Assembly (NCBI GenBank): GCA_029721435.1
Contig: CM056581.1
Coordinates: 73,828,712-73,892,711, forward strand
Length of the DNA stretch: 64,000 nt
Origin: Gymnothorax reevesii
Taxonomy: Eukaryota; Chordata; Actinopteri; Anguilliformes; Muraenidae
Direction of reading: 5' to 3'
Shown here: one piece after another, positions 48,656 through 61,480 of the stretch
Numbering within the stretch: position 1 is the stretch's first letter
Layout: the number at the start of each line of letters is the position of its first letter
Made by a program: the position numbers and the translations under genes
Notes under the pieces: model-generated
The model's database searches: none
Seen by the model: only the letters and a program-made list of their open reading frames with translations
Told to the model about the DNA's origin: nothing

Positions 48656-51600
48656 GTGAGTCGACGCAGTTATTTTGTTCAAAACCGCTACAAGAATGAC
48701 GTGTTACTCCGCTCTGTTAGTGGGACTGGTCTCGGAGCACCCCTCTGGAAGTTCAGCTGTCCCTGGTGCGTTTCACTGATGCTGTTGTGCACCTAGCAAG
48801 GCTTATAATTTCATGAGATTCATTTTAAATTCCTAGTTACACCGAGGTGATTTTTTAAATTATAGCGGACGTTCATGTTCCACTCATCACTATTGTGCAG
48901 TCTTTTTTGGGGTAGGGATATCATCTTGATGAAAAAAAAATGTCTTGCTCTGGGACTTGACATCCAGCTTTGGAAGGTGGTTTTGATGATGTACGGCAAC
49001 AGTCAAATTAATTTTTGACATTTTACCAGCCCTTCACGGTGATCAAATCCAAATATAGGTGGTTTTCAAGATGTTTTGTACGCCTATTAGCTATGACTCC
49101 TATCGGTGCGCACTCATTGGCCTGTGCGCAGTTTGCCCTGTGGAAGTTTGACCGCGCCACAGGTGCTTTCGTTTTAAACATCAGCTGCGTAGTATCATGT
49201 TGAAGTGCATTTGTCTTGCTCCTCTACACAATGAAGTCCAAAGACCCAGTGTGCCTTGAGACTTTATTTATTTTGCCGGCCTGATCCTCAAAAGGGTGTC
49301 TTGTAGAATCTGGCATCCATATACTTTTCATTTGCTCGTCCTCGAAGGAGGATGACAGCAAAATAATCGTGATGTTAATTAAAATAAAGAAGATTGTTCG
49401 GAAGATTGCAGCATTTGGTTTTCAAACAAAGAACCTGACGTGTAAAATTACTTTTCTGCCATTTACATAGTGACTCGTGAAATGTGCATTACAGATCAGT
49501 AACCACTGCATTTGTAACATGTTTAGGAGTCTGCTGTGATAAGGCCTCTTTTCCTGGATGGTACTTTTTTTTTTTTTTTGTATTGACGTATTGTGTACTG
49601 GAGGAGAGAGGGCACTAACGGCTGTGGAGTTTCAGTGAATTTGGCTTCCAGGGAGAAGATGAGAGGTGTTTTCGTCTGTGCATGGCTCATATTTTTCAGC
49701 TGCACTTTTTTCCCATCGCTGTGTGTGCGTCATAATAAAGGAAATATTTGGTTAAACCAGACAGACTTGGAGCATGTGGTTTGCTTTAATGATGGGTCCA
49801 ATGTGCTGGGCTCACTACTGGAAGTTTCAGAGGTGGTAATATTTTAAGGGAAAGAATGATGTTCTCTGGAGTGTCTCCAAATGCCTCATTTTACTGACAC
49901 GTGGACAAGCTTCTTGTGCTTGTGGGACAAAAGTGGGGCAGTTAGTCCATGTAACGTGCTGCTGTATCTGTAATGCACTCTCAGCATCTTTATTGTTGCA
50001 TTCAGGGGGAAAAAAACATATTTGCTCTGGCTTTAAACACATCCTGCCTTTGGGGAAGATGTATTTCCGAGTTCATTCCTGCCACGCATCAGACTTCTTT
50101 TGAAGCAATGCTGATTGTTTCATTGATCAATGTATTTTTTTTTTCCTTTTCAAAAATGGTTTTGTTTATTTTTGGATTGGCGGTGTAAGTGACACGTATT
50201 GCACTGTGCGCTCCCTGTTTAAAATCCAGATGACCTATGGACTCATTTATGGGTCCATAAAATGCAGCTAATGTATTCAAACGTCATAACTTCAGGTCCA
50301 TTTAAATTGTAGCAAAGATCCAAATGTGTCCAGTGATCCCTCATGCCCTGCTGAATTGCAGGGAAATGTGTATAAAATTCTGTACAAGATTCAGATATTT
50401 CCTTTTTGTTGTAATGCTGTGGCCATAAAAATGGGGCATGTTAATTGTCCTCTCAAAATAAGTGTTACATAGCTTTAATGAAACTCTGCAAGCAGCAGAT
50501 ACAGAGCATGCATGTGATTGTGTTTTACACCAATAAAATATACTTTTTCTGATTTTAAGCCCACTGAAGGGAGAACTTGAGTGAAAGATTCCCTTTAAGG
50601 GGGAAATATCATGGTTTGTTTTTCGGTTCTGGAAGCCATTTGGAAATTCTCACCTTGTTCACCTCGTGAGAACCAAAGGATACTAATGTTTGATTGAAGT
50701 GATTCCTTTGGCTCTTGTGTTTCTGAATGGGAGATATGTAACTTCTAGCCCCAGAGCAGGGGGTGTGAGCATATGGATCCCTCTTCCTGAAATGTTGCAT
50801 TTTGATATTGTGTTCATAAATGCATGTGTTAATTTAGTTTTTATACTATAGTGTCATTCCTTGTGCCTTGTGCTGTGGAAATTTGGCAGTGTCAAGCTTA
50901 GCAATTGGACTTCACTGACTCATAGTCCCAAGTTCACTGTGTAAGTGCTTAGTCAGTGACAGAGAGTGCCTTATTAGTGAAAGACTGAAGCAGTTGGGAC
51001 CCCTGTGCACCCTGACATTCTTTGTGTAGGGACAAGTGAAGGACTCTGGCTGGCTACACTCACCATGCAAAATTTTTCCCAACTTCCTGTTTCTTCCATC
51101 CTTGTATCTTTCCACTGCTACACTCTGACCACCATGCATTTGTGCAATCCAAAGCTGGCCCCACAATGCCCAAATATGACTAATTGTGAATACTGCTGCG
51201 AATTGACCCTCTAGGCAAGTCCAGTTTACATTGGTCAAAAGTACGGAAAAGTGTGGCTTCATGAGCTCCATAACAAGTGTTGCAATAGTTTGCTGTCACA
51301 CACTGACTAATTAACTAGCTGAAAGACTCCAGAGGATGAAACTTAATGTAGCTTAAATTAATGACATGGGAAGTCCACCCATTCTTTGACTCATGAAACC
51401 AAAGTCGTCCATTGCTCATCAGTATCACAGTGCAGTTGGTGGCTGTAATGCTGTTGTTTACTGCTTTTTTTTTTTTAACTACTTTTTCTGTACTGACCCC
51501 TCTGTGGTCTTTTTTTTTTTTTTTTTTTTTGCACTTTGCCTTACTCTTTTCACTCACACTCACATTGAAAAAACTGCCTGCCTCAAAGAGCAAGATATCA

Positions 51601-52479
51601 TTGAACTATTAGAAGACTGACTTTGAGATTTACACATTTTAAATCCAGCCTATTAATGGATTTAAATCTCCTTCCCTGGCTGCATTTTATTTGGTTTGAA
51701 ATGATTTTATTAATTTCTACATGCAGCAATAATAAATAACCCTGTTTGGCAATTGTTTTTCTATTCTTTCTAATTACTGTCATTGACCTTTTCAATTGGC
51801 AGCTGATGCAAAGGGCCCTTCTCTGGTATATTTGAAAGCTTGGCAATATATTGGTAATATAACACAAATTGACTGAAAGATTAGGGTTATTGTGGAAATT
51901 GCAATATGCCATACAAGCTCAATTTCCCTTCTCTAGTGCCTCTCACTCCTGAGGAGCCTGGCCTCAAGAGGATATGGATGTCTCTGAACTTGAGTAAATG
52001 CTTGAGTTGGGCAAGATCTTTGAAGAATATTGAGTCATTGTTTCTGATGACGGGCCTGGAATCATGGTTAAATTTTACAAGTAAGATATCTGCATAAGGG
52101 CTCCGTAGGTCAGAGCAATTATAAAAGTAGGCTACGTCAGAGACAAAGGGCTCAGTTTTATAGCCATTGTTTACTTCCTTAGCCAGCGAATCTTATCCAG
52201 TGGCATTTTCCAGACAGGCATTTTGTATTGCCTACATTTCTTTTGCTAGGTAGATTACCTTTGTAATTTTGGTTTAGTGCCATACTCAAAGGTACATACA
52301 AAACACTATGTGGCATTCAGCCATTGACGCCTCTGCAACCCTGTTTTCAATGAAGTTGGGACTGAAAGTGTAAGTAAAAAATGAAACCAGTGATTCAACC
52401 CCTTAAAATGCAGTCCTTTGTAAGATAATTCCTTCCAAAACTAAGATTTTTACTGTGCTTGAACCACTATGAATACAGG

Positions 52480-53200
52480 CATCATCAATTTTTATTTTTA
52501 TTTCTTTAACATTTATTTGACCAGGAGTATCTCATTGCAATTAAAATCTCTTATTCAAGAATGTTTTAGTCAAGACCAGCAGTAACACAGACTACATAGT
52601 TTCTGACAAACGAAACAGGACAAAAGCAAAGAGCCGCCATACGTACAAACATAATACAACATAGATGATTATAATATAGTAAAGACGTAAATTAACGAGT
52701 CAAACAAGTCAACCGCAATCATTAATATATCAGGCAGAACATCTTTAGCCAGATGTGTCTGCCTCCAAGTCATTCAAAAGCACCTTAAAAGCATCAGGTG
52801 TTTTTGTGATCTGTTCCTATTAACCCTCTCCAGCCCAATTAATTATTTTGAGATATGAAAAATCTTGCATTTATGGAGAATAGCTCTCATACACTAGTGG
52901 CTGCAGGTGGAAAAACATAGTATTTTTGCAGTACTGAGCTGGAAGGGTAACTTCATCAAACCATTTCCCATGTGGTCTTTATATTTTATAATCAGTCATC
53001 AATTTATTTATTGTTGCAAATTTGCAACATGAGCCTGGAGAGGGTTAAGGAGAGCAGAAAACCTAAATGCTCGCTCCCCCCCCACATCAAGTTCTGACCT
53101 TTGGAACTGACTGTAAGAGAAGTTCCCTGAGACCAAAGATTATAAGTTCTTGTTCTCTTCTGTGTGATGTAGGTTACAGAGTATTAAGGAAGCAGCCCTA
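52480..53200. repeat. Unclassified dispersed repeat with inserted MITE
   Basis: A block beginning TTTATTTGACCAGGAGTATC resembles a dispersed fish repeat that I cannot name. It is split by a TTAA-flanked MITE at 52824-53044. Confidence 0.45.
52824..53044. mobile_element. piggyBac-type MITE
   Basis: TTAA at 52820-52823 and 53045-53048 bracket CCCTCTCCAGCCC and its complement GAGCCTGGAGAGGG. CCC-starting termini with TTAA duplication fit piggyBac. The length is 221 bp and non-coding. Confidence 0.85.
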
Positions 53201-53713
53201 AAATAGACTTTTATATACTCTTGGTCTAGTTTGAAGAGTGTCACTCTAGATTGCTCTCAGATAGTCAGAAGAATTGCTGCAAATGTCACCCAAATTGATT
53301 AACAATTGTCTTGGTCCGGTCTCTTTTGAAAAAGAGTTTTGGTTAAATAAAGGCTAATAAAATAACGCTTCAATTCTAAGTTTTTGTCTAACAGAAAAAA
53401 ATGTTATGTTTTCTTGTTCCCCTGTGGCGCTGTTACCAAGCCTCGTCAGCATAGAAAAATAATACATCCTCAGCCAGACACCATAACAACTGCAGGTGCA
53501 AATATTATGATTCTGTTACCAAAAATTGGTATATTATAGATATTTTTTTCTTGGTTGTGTTTGCGGATGTTTTGACTTAGAACAATTTTTAGAGTCTGAA
53601 TTTTCATGCGTTCGCTTAAAGAATAGTTTTACAACCTTCTTTCAGGTCTTTTGCCTCATCTGTCGCTAAATTTTCACTCTAGTATACCCTGCCAATTCCA
53701 TGCATTGGCGTTT

Positions 53714-53716
53714 GAT

Positions 53717-53760
<44 letters not shown>

Positions 53761-53764
53761 ATCA
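53714..53764. repeat. (TA)n in a GATTGCATA palindrome
   Basis: About 20 TA units are flanked by GATTGCA and TGCAATC, making a single long hairpin. Confidence 0.95.
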
Positions 53765-53774
53765 TACTATAATT

Positions 53775-54130
53775 TGAGGAACGTTTGTCTGTTTGTCTGT
53801 CTGTCTGTCTGTTCCCCTACTCCTCCGAGGTCCTCTGACGGATCTTCACCAAACTTGGTGGGTCTATGTAGGTAGTCCCTGGAATTGTCCTTGAGAGGTT
53901 AGTTTTTTGAAAGGTCAAAGTCACTGGGGTCAAAGGTCAATTTTTCGCATCTCCCATCTCCCTGGACAGATGTCATGAAAGTTGGTACGTGGACGTACGT
54001 CGTCACAAAAAATGACCGCGAGGGGTCCGTTCCGTCAAAGGTGAAGGTCAAAGATCACCGTATTCATGAAAGTTGGTATGTGGACGTAGGTCGTCACAAG
54101 AAATTATTCTCGCCAAGGGTAATTCACTAG
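53775..54130. repeat. Unclassified dispersed repeat with duplicated GTCGTCAC modules
   Basis: A GTCTGTCTGTCTGTCTG run is followed by CACCAAACTTGGTGGG and two copies of a module with ATGAAAGTTGGTA, GTGGACGTA and GTCGTCACAA. GGTCAAAG motifs recur. The element cannot be classified. Confidence 0.55.
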
Positions 54131-54251
54131 TATATATAATATGCATAATAAAATTGCTTCCAAAACCCCCTTTCTCCATTGACAAAGGTCCCCCCTTGTT
54201 AGAAACCATCCCTTGGCTATCATTCACATCCGTCTTTTGGAAGTTTCAGAC

Positions 54252-54944
54252 TGTTGTAGGAATTTATATTTTATATTCCTGGTATTACCTTAGCAAAAGA
54301 AACTTGGACGACTCAGGGGGAAAAAAAAAAAAAAAATCAGTCGGAGGCAGAGAAGTTAATATCCTAGCCAAAGTCAGTTTACTTTTTCTACAGAAAAAGG
54401 ATCCCCGCATACAAGTCAAGTCAGCAAAATCAAGGATGATTACAGTTAGTGTCTCTGTGGCTTATGTAGGAAAACGTCATGACGTTCTCCTCCCCCTGGG
54501 CTGAATTTACACATCATGAGGTAATCTGGAGAGCTCTTGCCATCTCACACAACCCACGTCAAGCTACCCTCGGCTGCGCATATACATCTGGTTAGGGAGG
54601 ACAGGTGCTCCCCTCCCTATCAGCTCCATGGCTCCAGCTTATCTTGTTACACATTCCAGAGCATCTCCATTGTACCCCTTCTTCTGTAAACACGTACTCT
54701 TAAGGAAGAAAGAACATCTTGCCCTTATTATGGTACATCAGTTCCGCATGGCTCCAGATGGACTATATGCCATGACACACTGGTCAGATTTATGGAAACT
54801 TGCTGTTATGCAGGCCCAGGCTACTCAGAAACATGCAAGAGTATACGGCCTAAAAGGCTATTAATCAAAGCAAAATAGGAGTAAGCAAGGATAAACAATT
54901 AATAATAATTAAATGAATCAATAAAAAATGATTCCTTATTCCCC
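54252..54944 (-). repeat. ERV 3' LTR
   Basis: The + strand reads TGTTGTAGGAATTTATATTT to ATGATTCCTTATTC. A run of C residues, which would be the polypurine tract on the minus strand, follows at 54940-54951. Confidence 0.8.
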
Positions 54945-54949
54945 CCCCC

Positions 54950-55920
54950 CCTGTTCATAATTGATTATTCGCCAGCATGCCACTTCTCTCGATTTTCAGC
55001 ATGTGCTTCATTCACGGGGAAGATGTGTCATCATATCATCATTACTCTCCATTCTTTTGTTCAAACAAACCCCCCACCTCAATTGCATCGTTATACGATT
55101 CCTTCAACTCCTCGGGCGGAGTATATATCTCATGGTTGTCCTGTATTAGAAACATCTGATACTGTGGATTAGTACTCAGTACTCTTGATATCATTCCTTT
55201 GACTATGGGAATACCACAGCAACTGCAGAAGAGCAGTACCGCAAATCCCCCAACTACAAGATTTATTACAGACGTACTGTAATTCCAACTTTCCAACCTC
55301 CAGACATAAACCAGTCCCACCAGGAGTCTCCCGATGCTGGTGCGAGGTCTCGCTGTTGTGCATCAGATATGTCTTTCAAACGTTGGAAGGCTTGATCAAT
55401 CACCCCACCTGCCTCATCATTGGCGGGTATATAGGTACAACACGCTGGCCCAACGAGCTGGCAAACCCCGCCCTGTGCTGCTGTCAATAGATCTAATACC
55501 GTTCGATTCTGTAATGTCATTAATCGTAGAGCTGTTTCCTTTATGCTCCCTGTGACATTACGGGTTTTATTTACGAGTGCACTTAAATGATAATTCACAG
55601 AGTCCAGTCACAGAATTGCCTCTCCAACTCCAAACTGCGGGAACAGAGAAAAGAGAACCTTGTTCCTTGTCGTCCATAACCTTTGATCTGCTGGGACATT
55701 GTTTCCCCACATTCGGTCCTGCAATGCTGCGTCTCGCCTCTGTCGTGTAATATTCCTGTCTGCACTCACAATATAAGTGTGATCATTTATTTGTGCCTGA
55801 GCGCAAACTCCCTTCCAGGCCGGCTCCCTCCACTTCCGCTTTTTTCAGACACTCCTCACCAGGCATTCTCCTGGCTTTATCTCACCTGGCGGCAATTCCG
55901 CTATTGATCTAGGAGGAAGC
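54950..55920 (-). pseudogene. ERV envelope remnant, mainly transmembrane subunit
   Basis: The open frame 55266-55598 carries an LQNR-type immunosuppressive-like segment and a CX6CC motif (codons 46-54, about 55437-55463), typical of gammaretrovirus-type Env with covalently linked subunits. The overlapping frame 55042-55320 contains a hydrophobic membrane anchor followed by a cytoplasmic tail. A frame change near 55300 separates ectodomain and anchor. Surface-subunit sequence upstream is degraded. This is a dead fossil. Confidence 0.82.
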
Positions 55921-55984
55921 ACATTTTGAATCTAACTTTTGTTAGTCAATATTCTATTCATATACTCTGCCAGAGTTGCTTCTT

Positions 55985-56400
55985 CGACTTGTGTTCTCTG
56001 CAATAAATGTGGTAACTCAAAAGGTTTCCCATGTAGTACTTCATAAGGTGACAACCCCAATCCCCGCTCGTGGGGTTATCCTCATGCTAGTTAATACTAA
56101 AGGCAGACATGCTACCCAATTCAATTTAGTTTCTGCCATGGCTTTGCACAGTTTTGCTTTTAAGGTCGCATTAGTCCTTTCTGCCAATCCCGCTGATTGT
56201 GGATGATATGAGCAATGTTTTTTTAAATTCTATTCTCAATTTTATTCCCGAATGAGCCAGTGCATTCTGGCCCATTATCACTATATAATGCTTTCGGAAT
56301 CCCCCACCAAGGAATAATTTCCCTACTCAGGATTTTTGCTACTGTGATTGCATCTATAGCTTCTACATTTAGAAAAAGGTCATATCAGTACTAATGCATA
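55985..56400 (-). pseudogene. ERV integrase core remnant
   Basis: Minus-strand translation shows SDNGPE (second catalytic Asp) near 56265 and HPQSAGLAERTN (Glu) near 56185. The continuation LNWVACLPLVLTSMR is typical of retroviral integrase. Stop codons and a frameshift near 56215 break the frame. Confidence 0.85.
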
Positions 56401-56429
56401 CCTCTTCCCTTCACATGGTGTTAATATAA

Positions 56430-57170
56430 ATTTTTTATTTTTTTTTGTAAAGAAGTGATAGTACTTTGATCAATTAACCCCTCGGTCCCCCCTCTTGGTA
56501 CATGGCAATGCCCATGCACCAAACCTACAGCAATATGGAAGAGGGATTTTGGCAATATAGGTTTTCCAATGGGTCCTACCCAGCCGCCATCAGTGTATTG
56601 TGTTCCATGTGATGTCCATTGACATTTTTCTTGTGGGGGAGCAGCATCATGCTCTGCTCGCAGCAGGTCACATGAAATTGAGTCTTCAGATTGGTGTAAT
56701 AGCCCCACAAGAGTGTTTTTGGCTGCTGCCCTTGTTCTCTGTCTGCAAACACGCAGCCAAACTGATTTGGTCTACATTTTTGGTGTGAGCCATCAGCTCT
56801 GTGCTTCTACAGAGTGAGTAGAGGGCCACTATCAACACAGCTATCATGAGTACAGACAGCATATCCAACACATGGGTTGCCTTTATCGACTCTTGACTCC
56901 GAACCATCAACAAAGTATTCAATATCAAGTTTTGATAGTGGGGTGTCCTTAAGTCCAGGACGTGCATTATTCTTAGATAGGACTTCTTTTACACAATGGA
57001 GAATACATTTTTATTTTTTATTTTTTCCTCTTAACGAATTATGATTAAGCAATCCACCTCAGTCAAGGGTTCCGCTAAAAGCATGGAGGAGATTCACGGT
57101 CAGGGCTTATTAGCCCCAACCATTCTTACATTTCCCCACATCATCAGCAGAACTGGGTGGAGTCACTTTA
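56430..57170 (-). pseudogene. ERV RT connection/RNase H and integrase N-terminus remnants
   Basis: RNase H is marked by a Phe-Val-Asp-Gly-Ser block near 56905 and an STELMAHTK-type block near 56790. Integrase zinc-binding sequence with paired His residues follows near 56520. The RT polymerase core is absent. Frame changes separate the pieces. Confidence 0.75.
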
Positions 57171-59056
57171 GACTATGTTACAATTTGCAAAAAAAAAGTT
57201 AACATTTTTTTTTTTTCTTCACAAAATTGCTACATATTTGATAGTTGTTTTCACTTCGGGCTCCTGGCACATAAAGGTTCCTTCAGTCAGTACCTATTAT
57301 TTGACTGTCCACTTAATCCAAAATAAATGTAAAAATCGCAAGCAAAGTAATAAGTGATCACGTTACTAGTGGACTTTTTCAATTATATGATGGTCCCCCT
57401 TTTGAATTTAGTCTTGTGTTAATACTTCAAATTTCCCCAAATCTATTTTAGAAGGTAAACTTTTAAGCTGAAAACCCCACAGTTGAATCCCCAGCTGGCC
57501 AGCTTCTCTTCAGCAGTAGTCTCCGTGGAAAAGTTCCAAGAGGAGTTAGAGACAAACGGTAATGAACAATTTTGTTTTAATTCAACTCGTTCGGATCCTT
57601 TCCTGTAAAAGTTAAATAAACAGATTAAGGTTCAGCCATCAGTTCCTTTGCCATGAAGACAGTTGCTGACAGTTCCTGTTCAAAATGGAGAAAAGATCTT
57701 TAATTACATTTCTTTGGTCAGAAAAGTTTTCAGTCACATCTGTTCATCACCCATCTGTTCTCTGACTTCTGTATGTAGACCTTTTACCTCCCTGTGCTCC
57801 CTTATCTGCTTAGGTCAATAGGGCTCCATTCGCTGCATTGTGCTCCCCATCTAAAGATCCATCGAGTCTCTAATCCCACAATAGTTCATTTGATTTTTTT
57901 TAATAGTAATGCCATTAAATTTCATATTTTATTTATATTTACTGCCACTTTTCTGATCATTTTACCTTAATTTTTTACCTTCAGATAGCAATTGAAATTT
58001 TTCAATGCTTGACAGAAAAACCTCTGCATCAGTTGAATTTGGCACACAGTCTCTTACTGTATACAGTGTTAAACAGTACTTTGGCAAATTTTGAACACAC
58101 CGTGTTGTTGTTTCTACTTTTCCTTCATTTTCTTTTCAGAGATATGCTTCTAGCACACCAATCTCTCACAGCCTAATTATTTACAGAAAAGTGCTTAGAT
58201 TTTCTAGCTGTTAAAAATATTTAACAAATTTAAATGGTGTAATTACTTCATACTACTAGAGGATATCACTGGTAGTTTTCTCTGCAATGTATTACTGCCA
58301 CCGCCAAATATTAGAGCATTTAAATATTCACTTTCTATTCTGCATCTTAAAATAATTCAGTTAGCCACATGAGAAACACTTGACCATGTTTGTATAATTT
58401 ACATTCAACTGTTACGTCATCTAAATTTCCCTCTGTTTATGGTTACTTGATCATTTAAGATGGGTTTGCATTTATTTTATCAAGAAATTGGGACTTTTGC
58501 TCAGTTTCATCAGGAATAATTATTCTGTTTACTTCTGCAAATTTGTCCTTTAACGACTCCATAGTCATTAAAATGGCTTAACTCCTACAAATTTGCGCTG
58601 CAAATATACACTTTTTTCTTTGAAATTTCACAATTTACCAATCCTGATATTACAGTAAGGATTCCATAAAATTCTGTAAATATTGGCAAATCAATGGGTA
58701 CCTTAAGTTATTCTTGAATAAATGCTAATTTTACTGTAGACATTTATATGAGCATTTCATGGAAGAGAATGACCACTGTATTCAATCTAACAAGGACTGA
58801 ACTAACAAATATGCCAACAATGCAGTTGTTTACAGACACTCACAGAGTTAGGTTCATTCACATTGATTTCCACACAGACACGCAATCTGAGCTCAGAGCA
58901 CATACACACATATAAACACACACCTCAGTGCACTTTCCTCTCACACATTCATTCACATTGGAAAAGATCCAAGGCTCTAATTTTCTTATGATCTGACACC
59001 ATTTGCAACATTTCTGTAATCGGTTTGCGAGGGGGCGAATCTCCAAATTGCAATGC

Positions 59057-59290
59057 TTAGTAGATTGCTGGGGGTCCGGTTCCCAGAACCACCATCTGAT
59101 CCCCCGCAATCTCACCCTGTTCGTTTCCCTCGAACACACGCATTGCCTCCCACGTAGTAGGACCTGTAGGAACCACCCCGAGCCCCAATTTAGACATCAC
59201 GTCCCTCCCCAGGAGGTTTACTGGGCACTGTGTGGACACTTTTACAGAGCAGAGTGTATGAACCGTTGTCATCCAGGGATTCGGTGTGTC
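59057..59290 (-). pseudogene. ERV protease remnant
   Basis: A 71-codon frame contains a retropepsin-type PVNLLGRDVMSKLG motif. The catalytic Asp-Thr/Ser-Gly region is not intact in the same frame. This is the only sequence between the 5' LTR and the RNase H that looks coding. Confidence 0.7.
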
Positions 59291-59806
59291 CGTGCCACAG
59301 TTTGCGGCAAAAATTGGTTGATCTGATCACCACCCACCCATTTCATCAAATCACACACAAGTTTGTTTGCATGGGCAGGTTTCCATTGACCACTAAACCC
59401 AAATTCCTTCACCCATAATGATGTCCACTTCTCAGAACCATTATGTTGTCTTTCAACACATCGTCCAGTCTGTCAAAGTCACGTCATCATCTGTCCCAGA
59501 ACAGCAGTCCTTAGAACAACAACAACAACCCCTTTAGTGTTCGTCAGTCCCATAATTGGCAACATTACTTTCTCCGCCTCACAGCAACTAAGCCGAATTC
59601 AGTAAAACTTTCGTCACTCACCCGCACCTCAACTCAATGTTTGGAGAACCTCCCATTTCTGACCTCTTACTCACCTCAAAAGGGCCTTCTCAATCACCCC
59701 GGGCTGAGGTCTTTCCACAACATCCCCTGGACGACCTTGTGCACGGTTTTCAGTCGGCGCCGACTTCAGGGAGGTGAGATATTGGAATTCTGGACGTAGC
59801 CCCCAA

Positions 59807-60404
59807 TGTTTTAGGAATTTTGATTTTATATTCCTGGTATTACATTCACAAAAGAAACTTAGACGACTCAGGGGAAAAAAACAGTCGGATGTAGAGAAGA
59901 CAAAATCCAAGCCAAAGTCAATTTACTTTTTCTGCAGAAAAAGAATCCCCGCATAAAAGTCAAGTCAGCAAAATCAAGGATGATTACAGTTTCTCTCTCT
60001 GTGGTTTATGTAGGAATTCTTCATGACGTTCTCCTCCCCCGTGCTGATTTACACATTGTGAGGTAATCTGGAGAGCTCTTGCCATCTCACGCAACCCACG
60101 ACAAGCTACCCTCGGGTGCGCACATACATCTCGTTAGAGAGGTTAGGTGCTCTTAAAGAAAAAAACTTAAAGAGAGAAAGAACATCTTGCCCTTATTATG
60201 TTCCATCAGGTCCGCCTGGCTCCAGATAGACTATATGCCATGACGCACTGGTCAGATTTATAGAAACTTACAGTTATGCAGGCCCAGGCAATTCAGAAAC
60301 ATGCAATGGTATAAACTGAGGCCTAAAAGGCTATGAACCAAAGCAAAATAGGAGTAAGCAAGGATAAAAAATAATTAAATGAATCGATAAAAAATGATTC
60401 CACA
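59807..60404 (-). repeat. ERV 5' LTR
   Basis: The + strand reads TGTTTTAGGAATTTTGATTT to AAAAATGATTCCACA. It is shorter than its partner, missing about 90 bp around the CTCCCTATCAGCTCC region. Confidence 0.82.
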
Positions 60405-60639
60405 CAGATCATTGGCTGTCTGTGTGAACTTAAAGGGCTCTAATTTCCTGGCGCAGCGCAGGTGGCGTAGCGTGGCGCAGCCCACGGAGTGGTAATTTCG
60501 TGAGGTGCAACACCGTGCGCAGACGAACGTGCGCCGAGATGGTAAGCACTCGTTCACAGAGCTCAAAAGGACCTCATTAAAATGCAAACCACGTGATTTC
60601 AATGAACAGGTATATTCGGAGTGGGTCTTACGCATTGTT

Positions 60640-61060
60640 CGGCTTATTCACCGTAGTCCGCCTCATCACGAGTAACATTGGAAAGCGATTATGACTCCGG
60701 ACTTCCCGTGCTTCTCTTTACTTAGGGATTAGAAACAACGTATATGTTTCATGATCATTTAAATTGTTTTAATGAAATAAGACCATTTGAAACGTTTTTA
60801 TGCAGTTCCATTGCTTTTAATCCCCCAGTAAAGACAAGCCTGATAATTCCTGTGTCATAATCGATTTCCGCGTCATTAGTGGGGAAATCCACTGTAATGC
60901 ACGTGAAACTGATTAACTTGATGCACCATGACTTAAATTCCGAGAGTGAATTTCCTCGGTGCGCTTTGATTGAATAAATGCTGACTACGGCACAAAGACG
61001 TGAATATCACTAAGAGGAGAAACACGCATAGGACGTAAGCCTTGGCATCTCTAAACATTG
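60640..61060. repeat. Diverged, inverted copy of the 26781-27316 MITE
   Basis: GCGATTATGACTCCGGACTT, GTTTCATGATCATTTAAAT and GTGAAACTGATTAACTTGAT match the complement of 26820-27290 in order, ending CCTTGGCATCTC. Divergence is noticeable, so the copy is older. Confidence 0.7.
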
Positions 61061-61480
61061 TCCAAGACATCAAACTTCAAGGTTTTCGAGTTGTCAAATC
61101 CTATCTTTGTGGATGTCTACCACATAAACCAAACTTGCAGTGGATTTTTATATGAGAACTTTGATTTTAAATTTGATTTCCGCAACTGGAATCGACTGCA
61201 GCCTGCCTTCTTTTGTCCCACTCGTTGATGGAGGCATTGTTTGTGGCTGTTTTACCGAGATGATATGCACTATAGATGTTCAAGTCGACAGCATCTTTTT
61301 AGGGCCTTTACAGCCATGTGAACTCCAAGGAACATGCTAGAAATAACTTTTCTTATAAGAAATGTTTGGAATTTTAAAATACAGTTGCAATTTAACAAAG
61401 GCAAGTGTCCGACAAGAAAGGGAATTTAGAATTGTAGGTGAAATTTTCGATGTATAATAAATGCACACATTTGCCACCTT
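61061..61480. other. Intron stretch without recognised element
   Basis: The stretch is AT-rich. The open frame at 61140-61340 has no recognisable domain. Confidence 0.5.

Larger units (their letters stand above)
48656..54251. other. tex264: tex264 intron, 5' part
   Basis: From 48656 to 52480 no genes or transposon ends are recognised; T runs lie near 49564, 51463 and 51511. Repeats follow at 52480-54130. Short open frames here lack domains. Confidence 0.6.
54252..60404 (-). mobile_element. Endogenous retrovirus, internally deleted
   Basis: Similar LTRs (54252-54944 approximately, and 59807-60404) share long colinear blocks such as ATTCCTGGTATTAC, GGTAATCTGGAGAGCTCTTG and GACTATATGCCATGAC. 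On the minus strand the order is 5' LTR, protease remnant, RNase H, integrase, env, C-rich tract (polypurine on the minus strand), 3' LTR. The primer-binding region beside 59806 begins TTGGGGGCT, tRNA-Pro-like. gag and most of RT are missing; about 57180-58990 holds no recognisable coding sequence. A clear target duplication was not found (CAGAC against CAGAT is possible). Many stops and frameshifts are present. Confidence 0.88.

Noticed and set aside
52335..52365. Tc1-type terminus (CAATGAAGTTGGGACT)
   Set aside because: Only about 25 bases resemble a known end, with no partner terminus or TA flanks.
61140..61340. 66-codon open frame as a gene
   Set aside because: It has no domain, no splice context and no conservation evidence; length is within chance for AT-rich DNA.
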